Below are positions 26,903 to 32,139 of a stretch of DNA of 32,139 nt, in pieces. Both the position numbers and the translations under genes were made by a program. The stretch is from NCBI GenBank assembly GCA_021731165.1, contig JAKFXY010000013.1, positions 1 to 32,139 of the forward strand, given 5' to 3'. Under the pieces are notes generated by a model. The model was not told where the DNA came from and searched no databases. It saw nothing but the letters and a program-made list of their open reading frames with translations. This DNA is from Acidobacteriota bacterium. Its GTDB lineage: Bacteria; Acidobacteriota; Vicinamibacteria; Vicinamibacterales; UBA2999. The stretch's first letter is position 1. Each line of letters starts with the position of its first letter.

Positions 26903-28795
26903 CTAGAAGCGGACGGTAAGGCCTCCGACCACGCGCGTGGGCGGCTTCACGACGAGCAGTTCATCGTAGATGGAACCACTCAACAGTTCTTCGCTGAACA
27001 GGTTGCGGACTGACACCAGCATCTCCCACTCCGCCGTCGAGAAGTTCAGGAACGGTAGTGCCTGGATCAGTTGGACGCCGAAACGTGCACCCAGCCGGCC
27101 GTTCGACGAAGAAGTGGCAGTGGCAAAGCCGGTGTTCAACTTGTAGACGGCAAGAAACTGGGTTGCCGTGACGGGGATTCGGCTCTCGATTGAGATCGTA
27201 ATGTCGTGGGTCCGCTCTGAGCCGGTTCGGACTGTCGATCCGGCAACCGCCACCAGCTGCGCTCGATCCGGAGACACGCGCTGCCAGTCGGCGTCCGCCT
27301 GCGTGTAGTCGATTGAAGCGCGGAGCCCGTCAACCATCTGGCGGCTGATGCCGAGTCCCCAACCACGCGCCACGAAGTCGCCACCGGAACCAACGTAGTA
27401 ATGCCCGATGCTGGCGGCCGCAGTCCCTGGCAGAGCGACACCGAACAGAGTTGCTATTTGGTCCTCGACTTCCTGACGGAAGCCGCGGATACCGATCATG
27501 AAATCACCCAGCCACTGCCGCTCGATGGAAGCCTCGACATGATCGACGTGCTCTGACGCAAGTCCGTGGCGCTGGGAGACCGGTGAGAAGGTGCGCTCCG
27601 GGGGCAGCCAGAGGCCAGTCGACGGCGGCAAGAACTCCTCGCCGCCAGGGGCCACTTCCCGATGCGACACGCTGCCATGGATCCGGATACTGCTCTCGAG
27701 GCTCGGAGCGAAAGTGATGCTGGCGCTCGGGCTGAGCAGGCCGCGATCATTCAGGTAGTCGTACCGCGCGTACTTGGCACCATAGCTCACACTGACTCGT
27801 GGCCCAGGCGTCCAGTGGTCGAACGCGTAGACCGCGCCGACGTTACGGCTGCCATCGGACATCGCGGCAAGCGCGTCAACGTTTCCTCCCACGTACTGCT
27901 GGGTTCCGTAGGAAAGGCCCGCTTCGTACTGATGCGCGGTCGGTGCACGGCTCAAGTAGGAGCCGGAAACAATCCAGGACGACAGGTCGCCCTGTGTCAT
28001 TGCGCCGCGCATTGCCCACTCGCCCGTGCCAGTCGGTACCGACAACGCCAGGTAGGTCACGCCATGCGGCATTCCGTCGAGGGCAAACAGCTCACCAGGA
28101 CGGTCGAACGACGTCCTCGTCAGCAGATTGATCTGGCCGCTGAGCGGCAGCGCGCTGAACAATCCCAGCGGGAATCGTGGCGAACGAGCGGAGGCTGAGC
28201 TCAGGCCGGCCAGTGAATCGCCCCCCAGGGCATCACCCTGGTCGTCAGTGAAGGATTCGATGTCGGCGTCTCTCAAGACGCTGCGCTTCAGGTGGCGAAG
28301 GCGCCACGCCACCTCACCATGATCGTGCGCGTCAGCGTCGGTCTCTTGAGTCTCACCGCTCGTCGCCGCGCCTGCGATTCCCGCCTCGAGCAGCTCTGGC
28401 TTGTCCCCGCTGTCGCCGCGGCGGTTCAGCTCAATTGTCGAAGAGGTGCGTGCGGCAGCCTTGACCTGAACCGTGCGCGCACGAGCAGGAACGTAACCCT
28501 CCAGGTGCGCCCGTACGAGGTAGGGACCAGGGGGAAGATTCCTAAAAATGAAGGCCCCGTCACGGGCAGAGACCGCAAAGACGCTGGTGGCACTGACTGC
28601 GGAGACGACAACCCCCGCAAGCGGCAGACCGCTCTGGTCGAGCACCGTACCGTACAGGTCGCCTTGGGGCACGACCGCCGCTGCCGGCTTGATGACCCCC
28701 ACAAGGCTGCGTGGCATGAGCTGTGCGGCCACCGGCGCAGACCCTGCCATCAGGACCATCGCCACCACAGGGCACAGGGTCAGGAAGTGGGTCAT
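26903..28795 (-). CDS. Carboxypeptidase-regulatory-like domain plus outer-membrane beta-barrel (TonB-receptor-like) protein
   Basis: 630 aa; signal peptide; GTVLDQSGLPLAGVVVSAVSATSVFAVSARDGAFIFRNLPPGPYLVRAHLEGY; alternating barrel-like sequence; terminal ...GLTVRF. Confidence 0.8.
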   Translation of the reverse strand: MTHFLTLCPVVAMVLMAGSAPVAAQLMPRSLVGVIKPAAAVVPQGDLYGTVLDQSGLPLAGVVVSAVSATSVFAVSARDGAFIFRNLPPGPYLVRAHLEGYVPARARTVQVKAAARTSSTIELNRRGDSGDKPELLEAGIAGAATSGETQETDADAHDHGEVAWRLRHLKRSVLRDADIESFTDDQGDALGGDSLAGLSSASARSPRFPLGLFSALPLSGQINLLTRTSFDRPGELFALDGMPHGVTYLALSVPTGTGEWAMRGAMTQGDLSSWIVSGSYLSRAPTAHQYEAGLSYGTQQYVGGNVDALAAMSDGSRNVGAVYAFDHWTPGPRVSVSYGAKYARYDYLNDRGLLSPSASITFAPSLESSIRIHGSVSHREVAPGGEEFLPPSTGLWLPPERTFSPVSQRHGLASEHVDHVEASIERQWLGDFMIGIRGFRQEVEDQIATLFGVALPGTAAASIGHYYVGSGGDFVARGWGLGISRQMVDGLRASIDYTQADADWQRVSPDRAQLVAVAGSTVRTGSERTHDITISIESRIPVTATQFLAVYKLNTGFATATSSSNGRLGARFGVQLIQALPFLNFSTAEWEMLVSVRNLFSEELLSGSIYDELLVVKPPTRVVGGLTVRF

Positions 28796-28827
28796 CGCGA
28801 TGTCACCGCGTGATCATGTTTACGCCT

Positions 28828-29943
28828 TCAGGACGCGTTCACCGTGAAGTTCACGTTCTGGGTGATCGACTTGCCTGCTGCCTTATCCGTGATCTTGATT
28901 TCGAGCCGGTAGTCGCCCGCTGGGAAGATCATCACCGGGACGGCCAGACCGCCCGGCACCGCGTGGCCGGCGGCCAGACTGAACTCGGGAGGCAGCGACT
29001 GCGCATTGAATTCCTGAGGTGCGGTCTTATTGAAGTACTTCTCGCCTTCGGCCGTCTTCTGGTGGAAGCTGAACTCCACGAGTACGTTGGGTTTGGTCGT
29101 CACCGGATCGGCGCTGACGCCGTAAATCCAGAAGGCCAACGAAAGTTCCCCGGCCTTGGCCAACTTCGCTTCCTTCGTCGGCTCGACTTTCATCGTCCCG
29201 AAGACGTAAGGATTCTCTGCCTGTTGATTTGCCGGAAGAGGGGACGTCAGCGGCTCGATGGCGCCCACGAGAATGCTACTCGTCTGCAGCCCGTCCTTCG
29301 TGAAGTCCGGAACGCTCAAACCGTGGCGCAGCAACCCCATCTTCGGCATCTGCTTCTTGTCGCCGGAGGACTGCTCCTTCATCGCGATGAAGAGGTCGTA
29401 CTCGCCGCCCGCCAGTGCCATGGCTCTCTGAAACTGACCGTCGCTCTTCAACGTAGCAAATGAGGCGGTGTCCCACGCATAGAGAGGACGCGCCGGCTGC
29501 TTGTCCTTGTCGTCGCCGGCCTTCTTATCGCCGCTGGCGGCCGCTGGGGCCGGGGGGGGATTCCTATTGACCGCGCGAACGTAAACCGCTGTGTTAGCCG
29601 ACGTGCCTGCGGGACGGTTGACCTTCAACGAAAACGGGATGTAAGTCGTCCCGTCCTGGCTCTTGATGAAGTGGTTCAAATCCCACGCGATCTCGATCTC
29701 ACCCTGCCGCTGATCTGCGCTGCCAGAAGCTGGGCTGACCGGTTCCGCGGCAGTGACTTTATCAACGAGCTGCACCAGCGCACGCACGTCCTCTTCCTGC
29801 TGCTTGTTGCGCTTTTCCTGCTCCTTGGCAACCTTCGGCGCCTGCGCAAACAGGAGGGTAGAGCCGCTCGAAAGGAATGCCAAAGCGGCACAGAGGGTAA
29901 TGACGCGACGAATCAACATGATGCCTCTCATCAAACGAGTCAT
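28828..29943 (-). CDS. Secreted hypothetical protein
   Basis: 371 aa; N-terminal hydrophobic signal segment (LIRRVITLCAALAFLSSGSTLLFAQ), charged helical stretch, C-terminal FPAGDYRLEIKITDKAAGKSITQNVNFTV. Confidence 0.75.
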   Translation of the reverse strand: MTRLMRGIMLIRRVITLCAALAFLSSGSTLLFAQAPKVAKEQEKRNKQQEEDVRALVQLVDKVTAAEPVSPASGSADQRQGEIEIAWDLNHFIKSQDGTTYIPFSLKVNRPAGTSANTAVYVRAVNRNPPPAPAAASGDKKAGDDKDKQPARPLYAWDTASFATLKSDGQFQRAMALAGGEYDLFIAMKEQSSGDKKQMPKMGLLRHGLSVPDFTKDGLQTSSILVGAIEPLTSPLPANQQAENPYVFGTMKVEPTKEAKLAKAGELSLAFWIYGVSADPVTTKPNVLVEFSFHQKTAEGEKYFNKTAPQEFNAQSLPPEFSLAAGHAVPGGLAVPVMIFPAGDYRLEIKITDKAAGKSITQNVNFTVNAS

Positions 29944-30108
29944 GCGGCGCCAGGACTGGAGCCGGCCTGGAATTTAAACCGGCTGATTGTAGGCTCGAAA
30001 CGCGGGCAAGTCAAACAGCCAAATCGGAGAAAATGCTAGCAATACTTGCCTTCGCTCGAGCTTCAAAGGCGGAGGCCCGTGCTATCATCGGCACCCCGCT
30101 GGGCATCC

Positions 30109-32139
<2,031 letters not shown>

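Overview
GC-rich bacterial chromosome segment with no phage, IS element, CRISPR array or defence locus that I could see. The 16S and gene content suggest Acidobacteriota, possibly Vicinamibacteria; this is inference from memory. Left to right: the 5' part of a 16S rRNA gene (minus strand) with its leader and candidate tandem promoters; tyrS (minus); a Tat-signal metallophosphoesterase (plus); a long minus-strand purine operon (M16 peptidase-purB-purS-purQ-purL-purF-purM-purN); rlmN (plus); purD (minus); rpsU and a small zinc-ribbon protein (plus). Next is a tightly packed plus-strand cassette: STAS protein, UbiA/DPPR-synthase-like prenyltransferase, DUF362 protein, Arg-rich coiled-coil/disordered protein, and two paralogous GT4 glycosyltransferases. 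It is followed by a convergent PDZ histidine kinase/NtrC-type regulator pair, an outer-membrane barrel protein and a secreted hypothetical (both minus), then glgC and the 5' part of eno (plus). The best candidate for something undescribed is the six-gene cassette at 16010-22262. Its second glycosyltransferase appears to have lost canonical GT4 active-site residues, and its coiled-coil gene contains a perfect 16-bp GC hairpin. Secondary points are Cys-containing micro-ORFs between purF and purM, a large palindrome in the rRNA leader, and a recurring TGCTANNAT extended -10 motif.
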